Shown: positions 1 to 7,324, counted from the first letter of the stretch. The stretch: DNA of 23,446 bases from DATJBF01 sp035515475 (GCA_035515475.1 DATJBF010000042.1:1-23446); one strand, 5' to 3'. Notes: generated by a model from the sequence alone, not told the origin. Numbers and translations are program-made.

Positions 1-2
1 CT

Positions 3-25
3 AAAACGCGCGGCCTGAACCGCGC
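3..25 (-). terminator. possible rho-independent terminator for the integrase/zinc-ribbon unit
   Basis: Read on the minus strand, a perfect 6-bp stem GCGCGG/CCGCGC with a 6-base loop (8-25) is followed by G and then TTTT (6-3). It lies about 180 bases downstream of the zinc-ribbon gene, the last leftward gene seen. The stem is short and the T run is only four bases, so the call is tentative. Confidence 0.35.
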
Positions 26-29
26 CGCG

Positions 30-59
30 CCGCCGCCCCTCTCCCCCCAGGGGCGGCGG
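30..59. repeat. strong GC inverted repeat (11-bp stem, 8-base loop)
   Basis: Positions 30-40 (CCGCCGCCCCT) are perfectly complementary to 49-59, with a pyrimidine-only loop at 41-48. No T run follows on either strand, so it is not a standard intrinsic terminator by itself. It sits directly beside the smaller hairpin at 8-25. It could reinforce that terminator, or mark an element boundary or other structured RNA. Apart from these two hairpins I see nothing gene-like in 1-206. Confidence 0.5.
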
Positions 60-206
60 GAAGGCACGACAACCAACAACAACCAGAAGCGGACAGATCA
101 CTTGTTACAACAAGCGGCCAACTTCACATGTTATTGACACAACCACAAACCGCTTTTCGCACTTTTCCCGCAGATGATGATTCCTGACGACTCAGGAGGA
201 CTCATT

Positions 207-515
207 TCAAATAGATTCCTTGCCTTGGTCTTGCTGTTCTTTCTTCATCTTGCGGTATTGGTATCTGCTGAGAACTGGTTTGTATTCAGAAGGAACATAT
301 CGCTCGCCAAGATAGAACTCATTGATCGGAATGCCGTTCTCATCTTCGGTATGAGTGTCCCGTGTGGCAACTTTCCATTGAGCATGGCAATTGGGACATT
401 CAACAACAGCAATAGACAGATGCGGAGTCCAAGTAATCGCACTCTTGCAGTCATGGCAGAAATTCGTCTGCGGAGGAAACTCGCGCCCGATGTCGAAATC
501 ACTTCGCTTTGGCAT
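207..515 (-). CDS. small zinc-ribbon protein of unknown function
   Basis: This 102-residue protein is not recognised as a named family. It has two CxxC knuckles (C20/C23 and C40/C43) separated by 16 residues, the geometry of a zinc ribbon. An aromatic residue follows the second knuckle, and the tail is Lys/Gln-rich (about 88-98). The start is well supported: the minus strand shows AAGGAG eight bases before the ATG (complement at 524-529). It lies 52 bases downstream of the integrase on the same strand, so it may be co-transcribed with it as cargo or an accessory factor. The base composition is visibly more AT-rich than the sugar-transferase genes to the right, consistent with recent acquisition. 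A DNA- or nucleic-acid-binding role is plausible from the fold alone but not shown. Confidence 0.7.
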   Translation of the reverse strand: MPKRSDFDIGREFPPQTNFCHDCKSAITWTPHLSIAVVECPNCHAQWKVATRDTHTEDENGIPINEFYLGERYVPSEYKPVLSRYQYRKMKKEQQDQGKESI

Positions 516-523
516 TTGCAGTT

Positions 524-529
524 CTCCTT
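524..529 (-). promoter_or_regulatory. Shine-Dalgarno of the zinc-ribbon gene
   Basis: The minus strand reads AAGGAG, then 8 bases, then ATG (515-513). This near-consensus site fixes the start of the 102-residue protein and is the main argument that this short ORF is a real gene. Confidence 0.7.
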
Positions 530-567
530 GGGTTACAATCTATCCTGTATTCCTCCTGCCCGCGCCG

Positions 568-1761
568 CTACTCATTGCTTTGCAATGAAACCACATTCTC
601 CGGCGCTTCGCTCTCGGCATCGAAATCCATCCGCTTTGCCATCCGCGCAGAATGCTCTGCTCGCAGATGCCCGTATGTTCGCGCCACCAGAACGCCCCCG
701 TCCGCATGTCCGAGCCATTCCGCGATCACCTTGAAATCAATCCCCTTTTCAATTGCGTTGCTGGCAAAGAAATGACGGAAAGTGTGATGCGAATACTGCG
801 GCAGGCCCAACCGCCGGCACGCGGTCTGAATCGCCGTCTTTGATGAAAAGATTTTGAAAATCGGTTCATCGCCCGCAGGTGGAGTAGCGAGCGCAGCTTT
901 CATTTTCAACAGCAGACGCTCCAGCGGTGGAAACAGCGGAACCGTTCGCGTCTTCCCGCCAGCGACGCCCTTGCCGGTCACGGTGAACGTCTTCAAACCG
1001 AAATCCACATCGCCCCAGATCATCGGTGGCTTACCGAAGTGCCGATCTCCGACCGCTTCCGCCAGCCGACAACCAGAATACGCCAAGAACTCCGTCAGAT
1101 TCTCCGCTGCCTCCGACTCATCGCAAGCCCCCGTCAGCTTCCGACATCGCCGCATTTCCCCGAGCAACGCCTTGAACTGGTCGCGATTTGGAACTTCCAA
1201 CTTCGTCGCGCTCAATTTGCGACGCTTGATCTTCGCCGCTGGATTGTCCAACAGAATGCCGTGCTGCATCGCGTAGTCGAAAACGAGCTTCAGAGTCTCA
1301 AGCTCCATGTTGAAGGTTCGCAGACTACGTTCCTTGATTCGCTTGGCAGCCCACCGCTCCACATCCAGCATGGTGATGCTCGCGACCGTCTTGCCTTTGA
1401 AGTACGGGGCCAGCACTTTGACCGTCCGGAATCGGCGGTCCAACGACGAGGGTTTCAGATTGAGACTGGCAAAGTCCAACCACCGCTTAGCCAGCCCGCC
1501 AACGAGCTCGCCGGGCTTCTTAGAATCCCACTCCGCGAAGGGGAGGGACATCGCCTGATCGGTTGTCAGTCGCTCCACCTTGCCCCGCAGGTCGCTCAAC
1601 TTGCGTTCGGCTAGCTTTCTATCTCCCGTCTTGAGCGAACGACGAATCTGCTTGCCGTCGCGTCGAAAAATCGCATAGTAAATTCCCGATGCGTCACTGC
1701 GGAAAAGATTTTCGCCAACGCGATTCAGGCCTTGGTGTGCTGGGGTTTGATGGGCTTTCAT
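568..1761 (-). CDS. tyrosine recombinase / phage-type integrase
   Basis: This 397-residue site-specific recombinase belongs to the tyrosine integrase family, which cuts and rejoins DNA through a 3'-phosphotyrosine. The N-terminal part (about 15-60) resembles an arm-binding domain (YYAIFRRDGKQIRRSLKTG). A SAM-like core-binding domain follows at about 90-185. The catalytic domain carries box I (YSGCRLAEA, with the first Arg), box II (HHTFRHFF, giving His and Arg), the LGH triad and the C-terminal nucleophile in TYGHL. All expected catalytic residues are visible, so the enzyme looks intact. It is transcribed away from a tRNA gene whose 5' end lies 95 bases off, the usual setting of genomic-island integrases. 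However, the island would lie on the 5' side of the tRNA, which is less common. No Shine-Dalgarno precedes the ATG; a -10 box sits nine bases before it. Confidence 0.92.
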   Translation of the reverse strand: MKAHQTPAHQGLNRVGENLFRSDASGIYYAIFRRDGKQIRRSLKTGDRKLAERKLSDLRGKVERLTTDQAMSLPFAEWDSKKPGELVGGLAKRWLDFASLNLKPSSLDRRFRTVKVLAPYFKGKTVASITMLDVERWAAKRIKERSLRTFNMELETLKLVFDYAMQHGILLDNPAAKIKRRKLSATKLEVPNRDQFKALLGEMRRCRKLTGACDESEAAENLTEFLAYSGCRLAEAVGDRHFGKPPMIWGDVDFGLKTFTVTGKGVAGGKTRTVPLFPPLERLLLKMKAALATPPAGDEPIFKIFSSKTAIQTACRRLGLPQYSHHTFRHFFASNAIEKGIDFKVIAEWLGHADGGVLVARTYGHLRAEHSARMAKRMDFDAESEAPENVVSLQSNE

Positions 1762-1770
1762 GGTGCCCGA

Positions 1771-1799
1771 ATCATAGGAGTGACAAATCAGAGTTACAA
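1771..1799 (-). promoter_or_regulatory. candidate promoter of the integrase gene
   Basis: On the minus strand, TTGTAA (1799-1794) and TATGAT (1776-1771) are separated by 17 bases. The -10 matches the sigma70 consensus at 5 of 6 positions and ends nine bases before the ATG. Transcription would therefore begin one to three bases before the start codon, giving a nearly leaderless message. Confidence 0.45.
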
Positions 1800-1855
1800 G
1801 TTCTTATTTTAGGCAGCACCCAGCCAGTGCAAATAATTGCGCTGCAATAGTCGAT

Positions 1856-1930
1856 GCCAGGGTAGCTCAGTGGTAGAGCAGGGGACTCATAAGCCCTTGG
1901 TCGCGAGTTCAACTCTCGCCCCTGGCACCA
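1856..1930 (+). tRNA. tRNA with anticodon CAU (elongator Met or Ile2), CCA encoded
   Basis: A full cloverleaf can be drawn. Acceptor stem: GCCAGGG (1856-1862) with CCCTGGC (1920-1926), discriminator A and genomic CCA (1928-1930). D stem: GCTC/GAGC. Anticodon loop: CTCATAA. T arm: GCGAG-TTCAACT-CTCGC. Position 1 pairs with 72 (G-C) and there is no GGG/CCC anticodon stem, so it is not the initiator. The anticodon arm and variable loop (GACTCATAA, TGGTC) resemble the Ile2 type (CAU converted by TilS) more than elongator Met. The last pair of the anticodon stem, position 31 with 39, is an A-G mismatch, which is odd. Its 3' end faces the next gene's 3' end across 28 bases. Confidence 0.9.
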
Positions 1931-1958
1931 ATCTTTTCATTGGTTAAGCGCATCGGGG

Positions 1959-2879
1959 TCAGACGGTGCCTCGACGACGGAATTCCTGGATGATTCCCAG
2001 ACAGGTGGCCCGTTTGGTCGCCGCGCGCAACCACACGCTCGAGGGAAGCGTCCACCGCGTCAGACCGTAAACCATGCCGTACCAGCCCAGTTTGATCCAC
2101 GCGAGCAACGGCGCGCCAAACACGAGGACGGCACGAGGCCCCTGACTTGTGCGCGCCTTGGTGACGCCCTGTCCTCGAAACCAATCGCGAACGTAGCTCT
2201 CGGTCATCTGCTCCGGCGCGATCCGGTGATGAACGACGGCCGTCGGCACGTAAACGCCGATCAATCCCCGAGCGGTGAGAGCGCGCATGAATTCCAGTTC
2301 TTCGCCGAGTATGTGTTCCTTGCCGCTCATCCCCAAATCGTCGCGGAACCGCCGGCCCTCATCAAATACCTGCCGTCGGAAAGCCATGTTCGCGCCGAAA
2401 AAATGCGCTTTGCGGATGCTGTCGCTCGTTCCCAAGTCGAAATGTCCCGTGACACCCTTGAGCAGGGTCGGAGAATGCTTCACCAACCATGACGGCGGGG
2501 GGGCCGGCCATTCGGGAAGGATTTTCCCGCCGAAAAAGCCGGCGTCGGGATGAAGTCGCGCGGCCTCCAAGTATGCGCCAAGCCACTGCGGATCCGGCGT
2601 GATGTCGTCGTCGGTAAACACCAGCAGCGGGGCGGTCGACTCGGCAATGCCACGATTGCGGGCCCGGCTGAGTCCCTGGCGCGTCTCCAAGACGTACCGG
2701 AGCGGGAGTTTCTGCTGGAATTCTCGGGCGACGGCTGGCGTCGTGTCGGTGGAATTGTTGTCGACGACGATCAATTCCCAGGCGAGATCGGTCGGGATCT
2801 CTTGTCGGCCAATGGCGTCCAGCGTTTGGCGGAGACTGGCGGCGCGATTGTAGGTGCAGATGATGACCGAGATGTCCAA
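1959..2879 (-). CDS. GT2-family glycosyltransferase (last gene of the sulfoglycan operon)
   Basis: This 306-residue soluble GT-A transferase moves a sugar from a nucleotide donor to a growing glycan; donor and acceptor are not readable. The N-terminal strand and loop (SVIICTYNRAASL, 4-16), VVDNNSTD (38-45) and the metal-binding triad TDDD (89-92) are canonical. Further on come GANMAFRR (162-169) and GEELEF (192-197), the usual acceptor-side acidic motif. The start is a TTG codon with GGAG nine bases upstream; no in-frame ATG or GTG lies nearby. It follows the sulfotransferase at 2910-3683 by 30 bases and is the fifth and last gene of the leftward operon. Its 3' end faces the tRNA with no visible terminator. 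Confidence 0.9.
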   Translation of the reverse strand: MDISVIICTYNRAASLRQTLDAIGRQEIPTDLAWELIVVDNNSTDTTPAVAREFQQKLPLRYVLETRQGLSRARNRGIAESTAPLLVFTDDDITPDPQWLGAYLEAARLHPDAGFFGGKILPEWPAPPPSWLVKHSPTLLKGVTGHFDLGTSDSIRKAHFFGANMAFRRQVFDEGRRFRDDLGMSGKEHILGEELEFMRALTARGLIGVYVPTAVVHHRIAPEQMTESYVRDWFRGQGVTKARTSQGPRAVLVFGAPLLAWIKLGWYGMVYGLTRWTLPSSVWLRAATKRATCLGIIQEFRRRGTV

Positions 2880-2909
2880 GGCGTTAGGCTCCGAAATGGC
2901 GCATCGTGT

Positions 2910-3683
2910 TCAGGGCTGACGGCCCGGCTCCTCGTATTGGGCGATCGAACACAGGGCGTCGTACGTCCGTCGGACCTCGTCGGGCACCTCTCGACTGGAA
3001 GTCGTCCGTTGCAGGGCCCGGTCGGGAAACGACCGATCAATCTTTGTCTCCACAAGCTGCTCCAAAGTGTCCAGTCCCCGCGGTTCCAAAACCTGATTGT
3101 AATGCAGGAACAGCCACTGACCTTTCTGGCGGTGCACTTCCAGGATATGCCGGTACATCAGCGTCCAGATTTCGAGCGCGCCCGCAAACGTCATCGACAG
3201 GCTCTGCAAATACGGTTCATCCCGGCAGTGCTTGAGAATGCTATCCGCCGTCACCGCCGGCTCACGAAAGACGCAGACGAACACGGTATGCGGGAGATAC
3301 GGACGCCAAGCCGGCAGCGTGTAGCAGAACCTTGGGTCCTTGAAGCAGAAGGGCTGTTGTTTGACCGCCGCCCGGATGCGGTCGGCGAGCGGGTCGGGGC
3401 AGGGGACGTCCGCGCCGACAGGGAGACGTGACAACCACAGTTGATATCTCTTGGGCCGGTGACGCATGAGTTTCCCGAGCAGACCGCGGGGACGACGGGG
3501 AACGATGGGCAGCAGCAAGTGTTCGTTGATGGCCTCCACTTGAGCGGATTCGTAGTACCCTTTGGGGTTGCCCATCGTGGGCCTGATCATGTCGTCACCC
3601 ATGAAATAGCCGGCCGAGCTCAACGCGCCGGCCACCATGCTGGTCCCGCTCCGGCCCGATCCCATGACCAGACAGTTTTTCAC
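2910..3683 (-). CDS. sulfotransferase family protein (PAPS-dependent)
   Basis: This 257-residue protein is predicted to transfer sulfate from PAPS to a glycan hydroxyl. The 5'-phosphosulfate-binding loop is MGSGRSGTS (7-15), followed by ALSSAGYFMGD. KDPR (115-118) is the middle motif of this family. FREPAVTADS (139-148) carries the Arg and Ser of the 3'-phosphate site. The start is GTG with GAGG a few bases upstream. It overlaps the stop of the preceding GT2 gene as GTGA (3680-3683), so translation is probably coupled. The reading frame stays open upstream, but that part is a shadow of the GT2 gene. Loop and spacing resemble the C-terminal domain of the fusion at 5347-6984, suggesting duplicated relatives. 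Kinase or other P-loop functions are less likely given the 3' motif. Confidence 0.85.
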   Translation of the reverse strand: MKNCLVMGSGRSGTSMVAGALSSAGYFMGDDMIRPTMGNPKGYYESAQVEAINEHLLLPIVPRRPRGLLGKLMRHRPKRYQLWLSRLPVGADVPCPDPLADRIRAAVKQQPFCFKDPRFCYTLPAWRPYLPHTVFVCVFREPAVTADSILKHCRDEPYLQSLSMTFAGALEIWTLMYRHILEVHRQKGQWLFLHYNQVLEPRGLDTLEQLVETKIDRSFPDRALQRTTSSREVPDEVRRTYDALCSIAQYEEPGRQP

Positions 3684-4543
3684 GGGGCCTCGGCCTGCTT
3701 TCTGGATCGGGCCCGTGCGTAGCGGATGCCGCCGCTGAGTTCTCGGAGCGTTCTTGGCAGTCGGGTGAGGCTGGAGGCACGCCGGAGCCATTTCTTTCGG
3801 TAGAGCGTGTTCCCCAAGAGGACGAATTTCATATAATAGGCGCCCCGGGCGTAATCGTTGTCTTTCTGGATGCGATCCAGGTCGTCGCTGTCGGGCTTGC
3901 GTCCGTGATGATGGTACACCACCAACTCCGGCACGTACGCTCCGGCAAACCCCGCCATCGAGGCCCGCGCGCAGTAGTCGATGTCGTCGCCGCGGAAGGG
4001 GGTGCCCGGTCCCAGCATCGTATCGAACGGGCCGATCCGCTCGATCACCTGCTTCTGGAACACCATGTTGGTGCCCTGGATCTCGCCGGCGTTGATGAAG
4101 CTGTTCGGCGGAAACAACCGGAACGTTTCTTTCGTCACGCAGCCGTATTGGGAATCCGTCGGATCGTACAGCAGCGTGCGTCCGCCGCAGAATTGGAACT
4201 GCCCCGACTCGAACACCCGGCGCACCGTCGGCAGAAAACCCGGGCCGAGATAACAATCGTCGTCGCTGAACACGATCGCGTCGCCGCGCGCCTTGGCCAG
4301 CCCGGCATTGCGGGCGCGAGATAATCCCGCCGCGGGTTCGGTCACGATTTCCACCGGAAATGGGGCCGCGGCCTTGAACGCTTGCATCACCTCCGGGGTC
4401 TGGTCCGACGAGCCGTTGTCGACCAGCACAAGTTCGCCGCCCACTTCGGCCAGTTCATGGCCGTGGATGGAGTCGAGGCAACGCTGCAGCGCGGCGGCCC
4501 GGTTCCGCGTGCAAATGAGCAACGTTATCCTTGATGGTGTCAT
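3680..4543 (-). CDS. GT2-family glycosyltransferase
   Basis: This 287-residue GT-A transferase has LLICTRNRAAAL (8-19), VLVDNGSSDQTP (39-50), LSRARNAGLAKARGD (74-88) and the metal/donor motif FSDDD (92-96). A later GDDIDYC segment, after the GTNMVF strand, is the usual acceptor-side acidic region. No membrane helix is seen, so it should act at the cytoplasmic face. It starts 14 bases after the upstream sulfotransferase and shares a GTGA overlap with the next one, placing it inside a tight five-gene operon. The upstream sequence offers only a weak GAAG as ribosome site. It is distinct in sequence from the last GT2 of the operon, so the two probably add different sugars. Confidence 0.9.
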   Translation of the reverse strand: MTPSRITLLICTRNRAAALQRCLDSIHGHELAEVGGELVLVDNGSSDQTPEVMQAFKAAAPFPVEIVTEPAAGLSRARNAGLAKARGDAIVFSDDDCYLGPGFLPTVRRVFESGQFQFCGGRTLLYDPTDSQYGCVTKETFRLFPPNSFINAGEIQGTNMVFQKQVIERIGPFDTMLGPGTPFRGDDIDYCARASMAGFAGAYVPELVVYHHHGRKPDSDDLDRIQKDNDYARGAYYMKFVLLGNTLYRKKWLRRASSLTRLPRTLRELSGGIRYARARSRKQAEAP

Positions 4544-4557
4544 GCTTCACAGTCCGC

Positions 4558-5331
4558 TCATACGTCAAACGCCGGGAACAGGGAGAACAGGAGCCGCTCT
4601 TTGGTCCTGACTTCGCGCTTCAGTTCGGGGGTGTAATAGTTTTGCCAGGGCTGGTCGTTGGCGCGTCCCCCTTCCTTGGGGAAAACCTTGTTCGCCCCGA
4701 GGATAAACTCGACCCGGCCCGGCGCGTGTCCGATTTTCACGAGAAACTCGTGGAGTTCCTGGTTCAACCGGTCGGTCCGGATGAACTCCACGGGGAACAT
4801 ATCCGCTTCAAACCGACGGGCCGCGAGATAATCGGCGTCGATGGCGGGAAAGACCTGCTCGGGTCGACGGAAGAAGTATCTCACGAACTGCTCGGTCTGT
4901 CGTCCCAGGCTCTCGTCGGGCGGGAACCGGTCGTTCTTGAGTTGCATGAACAGCGTGTTGCTCAAGCCAACGAATTCCGCGAACGTCAGGTGCGGATAGT
5001 GCGGGAACTGTTTGCGGAGCTTCTCGATGTCCCAGTGGGCCGGCGGACGGTCTTTCCACCAGGCAAACTCATATTGCGAGACGTACCGGTCGTACGGGTT
5101 CCGAATCGTGGCGAGGATGGGCTGGCGACAGTGTGACCGGGGGATTTCGCTGCACGTCCCATGTTTCCGCGTATCGACCATCAGCTTTCGGCCGTCCCGG
5201 GCCCGGCGCAGCGCGCGGGTGATCGGGCCGGCTTTCTTGGCCGGCTCGTAAATGCGCCGGAGCATTTCGGTGACGAACGTGCCCCCCGTCTTCGGCTCGT
5301 GGATAAAAACAAAGTCGTCGGTCAGAATCAT
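4558..5331 (-). CDS. sulfotransferase, Sulfotransfer_2-like
   Basis: This 257-residue predicted PAPS-dependent sulfotransferase is of a different type from its neighbours. It opens with FVFIHEPKTGGT (7-18), the 5'-phosphosulfate loop of carbohydrate sulfotransferases of the heparan 2-O/chondroitin class. KHGT (56-59) follows, and then ATIRNPYDRYVSQY (74-87), the 3'-phosphate-binding Arg...Ser motif. The central part is rich in aromatic and charged residues, as in glycan-binding members. It has no signal peptide or membrane helix, so sulfation would be cytoplasmic, before export. It sits 15 bases after the GT-sulfotransferase fusion and 14 bases before a GT2. The Shine-Dalgarno is poor, so translation is likely coupled to the upstream gene. 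Confidence 0.85.
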   Translation of the reverse strand: MILTDDFVFIHEPKTGGTFVTEMLRRIYEPAKKAGPITRALRRARDGRKLMVDTRKHGTCSEIPRSHCRQPILATIRNPYDRYVSQYEFAWWKDRPPAHWDIEKLRKQFPHYPHLTFAEFVGLSNTLFMQLKNDRFPPDESLGRQTEQFVRYFFRRPEQVFPAIDADYLAARRFEADMFPVEFIRTDRLNQELHEFLVKIGHAPGRVEFILGANKVFPKEGGRANDQPWQNYYTPELKREVRTKERLLFSLFPAFDV

Positions 5332-5346
5332 AGCCGCCCGCTCTTC

Positions 5347-6984
5347 TCAGCGTTTTCCCAAGAGCTGGCGCAACCGGTTCAGGTACGGTCGTTTTCGTTT
5401 TCCGCCGTCCTGGCCCGGCTCCGCCGGCGGTGGCAGCGGCTGCAAATCGCGTTGGCCGGCCATTTCGACCACCAATTTCTCGAATGGATCGGGCTGGTAA
5501 CGGTGCGCCATCAAATACTCGTACGTTTCCCGGCAGACCGCCGGGACCGGCTGTTGGGCCGCGTCGCTGTGGTCCAACTCGCGGCTCACGAACTCCCGGA
5601 CCCGGTGCACCCGCGGGTCGAGCCCGAGCCGCACGGCCGCACCGGCCACCGTCGCGCAGTAGGCGTCGACGTTGCTGAGGTCGAATTCCAGCAGCGGGAA
5701 CCCGTGTTGGCGGTGCAGTTCGATCAGGCGCCGGTTGTAGCGCAACCACAGCTCGTGGGCCTGGGCCTCCGGCATCTGGTCGCGTCGGGCCAACGATTGT
5801 GCCACCGCGCCGGGGTGACGGAACGACGCGACCATCTTGCCCGGGCCGGCGACGTCGAGCCAATGCTCGACGAACAGCAGCATCCGCGGCTCTTTCAATC
5901 CGCAGGGTGCGTGGGCGGACAACTTGGCGGCCACGTCGCGGATCGCCTGTTGTTGGGCGGAGTTGACGCTAATCCGGGGTGGCGGCGCCGACCAACTCCC
6001 GCCGTTGGACCGGAGAATCTCCTCGTGGAGAGTCACGACCGACGGCAGCTCGTGGTTGCCGCGTTCGTTGTACGGGTTGGCGCGGCTCACGTCTCCGAGG
6101 AACAGGCCGCAGGCTTCCAATGCGCCCGCCAGACAACTGGTGCCGCTCCGATGCATGCCGAGCACGAACACGAAATCCTGCGTGCCGCGCAGCCAGTTGA
6201 TGTACCGGTCGTGGTGGGCGAACAAGAGCACGTTCAACTGGTCGCGCAGGTACTGGTTCCATCGTTCCAGTTCCTGCGAACGGCGGTCGCCCCAAAACAT
6301 GATGGTGCGCCGCGACCCGGCGGCGTGGTGATAAATCAGGTCGCCGTAAATGCCGCCCATGAGCCGGTGCATCTGATTGCGATTGGACCGGCGCAACGCG
6401 TGGCAATTCAATCCGAGTTGCCGCGCCTTCTCGGTCAGGCACGACAGCGTGTCGTACCGCGTGGTGCTGTCCCCGGGCAGATAGTCCAGCCGGAGTTTGT
6501 TGGCTTCGATGAATTCCGCCGTCGTGCACAGGCAACTCGGGTGGACGTACGGCTCGATCGCCGGGGCCAGTTCGTCGCGCCAAACGCCCGCCAGCACGGT
6601 TTTTCGATTCAGCGCCGAGGTCAATTCCCGCAGCCAGCCGTCACGGATCGGATGCGCGTCCGTGTCCAGGGTGACGATGTAATTGGCGCCGTTGAGGCGG
6701 GCGGCTTCGTACAGGCGCTGGAGACACATCGCGTGCTGCAACGAGCCCTGCACGGGGTGGCCCCGGACCAGGGCCATCCGCTCCCGGTTCACCAACGTGG
6801 CGTCGGCAGCCGGCGCCAGGAACTGCGCGACCCACGGATCGTCTACGTTGTTGTTCCACACGTAGAGATGATACGGCTCGTCGCGCGAGTGCTCGCGAAC
6901 CTTGTCCACGCAAAACTGCAACCAGCGGCCGTTGCCTGGTTCCTGGCCGCCGTTGACTATGAGGATCGCGACGGGCGAGTTCAG
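5347..6984 (-). CDS. two-domain glycosyltransferase-sulfotransferase fusion, apparent CTG start
   Basis: This 545-residue protein joins two enzymes. Residues about 4-265 form a GT-A-like domain: first strand VAILIVNGG (5-13), the VWNNN turn, then IVTLDTD (103-109) as the metal-binding DxD. Residues about 268-520 form a sulfotransferase: FVLGMHRSGTSCLAG (273-287) is the PAPS loop, LKEPR the middle motif, and FRHPGAVAQSLARR (388-401) the 3'-phosphate site. A TTG at 6921 would also open the frame but would remove the first strand. The CTG at 6984 stands six bases after GGGAGGT, and the frame upstream to its stop has no ATG, GTG or TTG. A frameshift joining the ATG at 7030 is the alternative. It heads the operon and probably adds and sulfates one sugar. 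Confidence 0.85.
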   Translation of the reverse strand: MNSPVAILIVNGGQEPGNGRWLQFCVDKVREHSRDEPYHLYVWNNNVDDPWVAQFLAPAADATLVNRERMALVRGHPVQGSLQHAMCLQRLYEAARLNGANYIVTLDTDAHPIRDGWLRELTSALNRKTVLAGVWRDELAPAIEPYVHPSCLCTTAEFIEANKLRLDYLPGDSTTRYDTLSCLTEKARQLGLNCHALRRSNRNQMHRLMGGIYGDLIYHHAAGSRRTIMFWGDRRSQELERWNQYLRDQLNVLLFAHHDRYINWLRGTQDFVFVLGMHRSGTSCLAGALEACGLFLGDVSRANPYNERGNHELPSVVTLHEEILRSNGGSWSAPPPRISVNSAQQQAIRDVAAKLSAHAPCGLKEPRMLLFVEHWLDVAGPGKMVASFRHPGAVAQSLARRDQMPEAQAHELWLRYNRRLIELHRQHGFPLLEFDLSNVDAYCATVAGAAVRLGLDPRVHRVREFVSRELDHSDAAQQPVPAVCRETYEYLMAHRYQPDPFEKLVVEMAGQRDLQPLPPPAEPGQDGGKRKRPYLNRLRQLLGKR

Positions 6985-7324
6985 TTGCCGACCTCCCGAC
7001 CGTCCCGTTCCCGCCGTAGACGTCCTCCATCGCCGCGTATCATGGCACGGCCATTCTTAGCCAATTGCACGGTCTGCGACAACCGCTTTTTCTGCCGCGG
7101 CGCCTGGACTCCCGGGAAATCGGTCGCCGGCGGTTGACCCGAAAGGGGCCAACGAATGTTGGTGGCGCGAAAGGCGCGGCTTGCGATTCCGGGCGGGCCG
7201 CTTTAATCTGGAGACGTTGCATCCTGACGAGGTCGCTCAGCGGTTTGGGTCAGTGAGGGACTCGAATCCCGTCGGTCGTTCGGCCTTCTGCGCGACGGCC
7301 TCGTTCGGACATCGGAAGAAATCA
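6985..7324. other. 340-base divergent gap between the sulfoglycan operon and the next GT2 gene
   Basis: No gene is supported here. Leftward, besides the Shine-Dalgarno at 6991-6997, a weak promoter may exist: TTGTCG (7082-7077), 18 bases, AAGAAT (7058-7053). Rightward, TTGCGA (7181-7186) and TTTAAT (7202-7207) are 15 bases apart, a poor fit that would give a leader of about 110 bases. A stretch near 7245-7270 faintly recalls a tRNA T arm but does not fold as a tRNA. No riboswitch, repeat array or terminator is recognisable. Confidence 0.4.
6991..6997 (-). promoter_or_regulatory. perfect Shine-Dalgarno that points to a CTG start
   Basis: The minus strand reads GGGAGGT, fully complementary to the 16S tail core, followed by CGGCAA and then CTG (6984-6982). 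The six-base spacing is ideal. No usual start codon is placed to use this site: the downstream in-frame TTG (6921) is 69 bases away. It is the decisive evidence for the long form of the fusion protein. Confidence 0.65.

Noticed and set aside
2910..4256. 448-codon leftward frame that could be one long sulfotransferase
   Set aside because: Only the last 257 codons look like a sulfotransferase. The first part is a shadow of the GT2 gene, whose stop forms a GTGA overlap with the real GTG start.
5161..7137. Long rightward frame (658 codons) opposite the GT-sulfotransferase fusion and its neighbour
   Set aside because: It is antisense to genes with clear catalytic motifs and shows no domain. Long mirror frames are expected from the GC-rich third-position bias.
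7240..7275. tRNA-like fragment (GGGACTCGAATCCC with a preceding GTGAG)
   Set aside because: It recalls a T arm, but stem pairs do not close properly, and no acceptor, D or anticodon arms can be drawn around it. An att relic is possible but unsupported.
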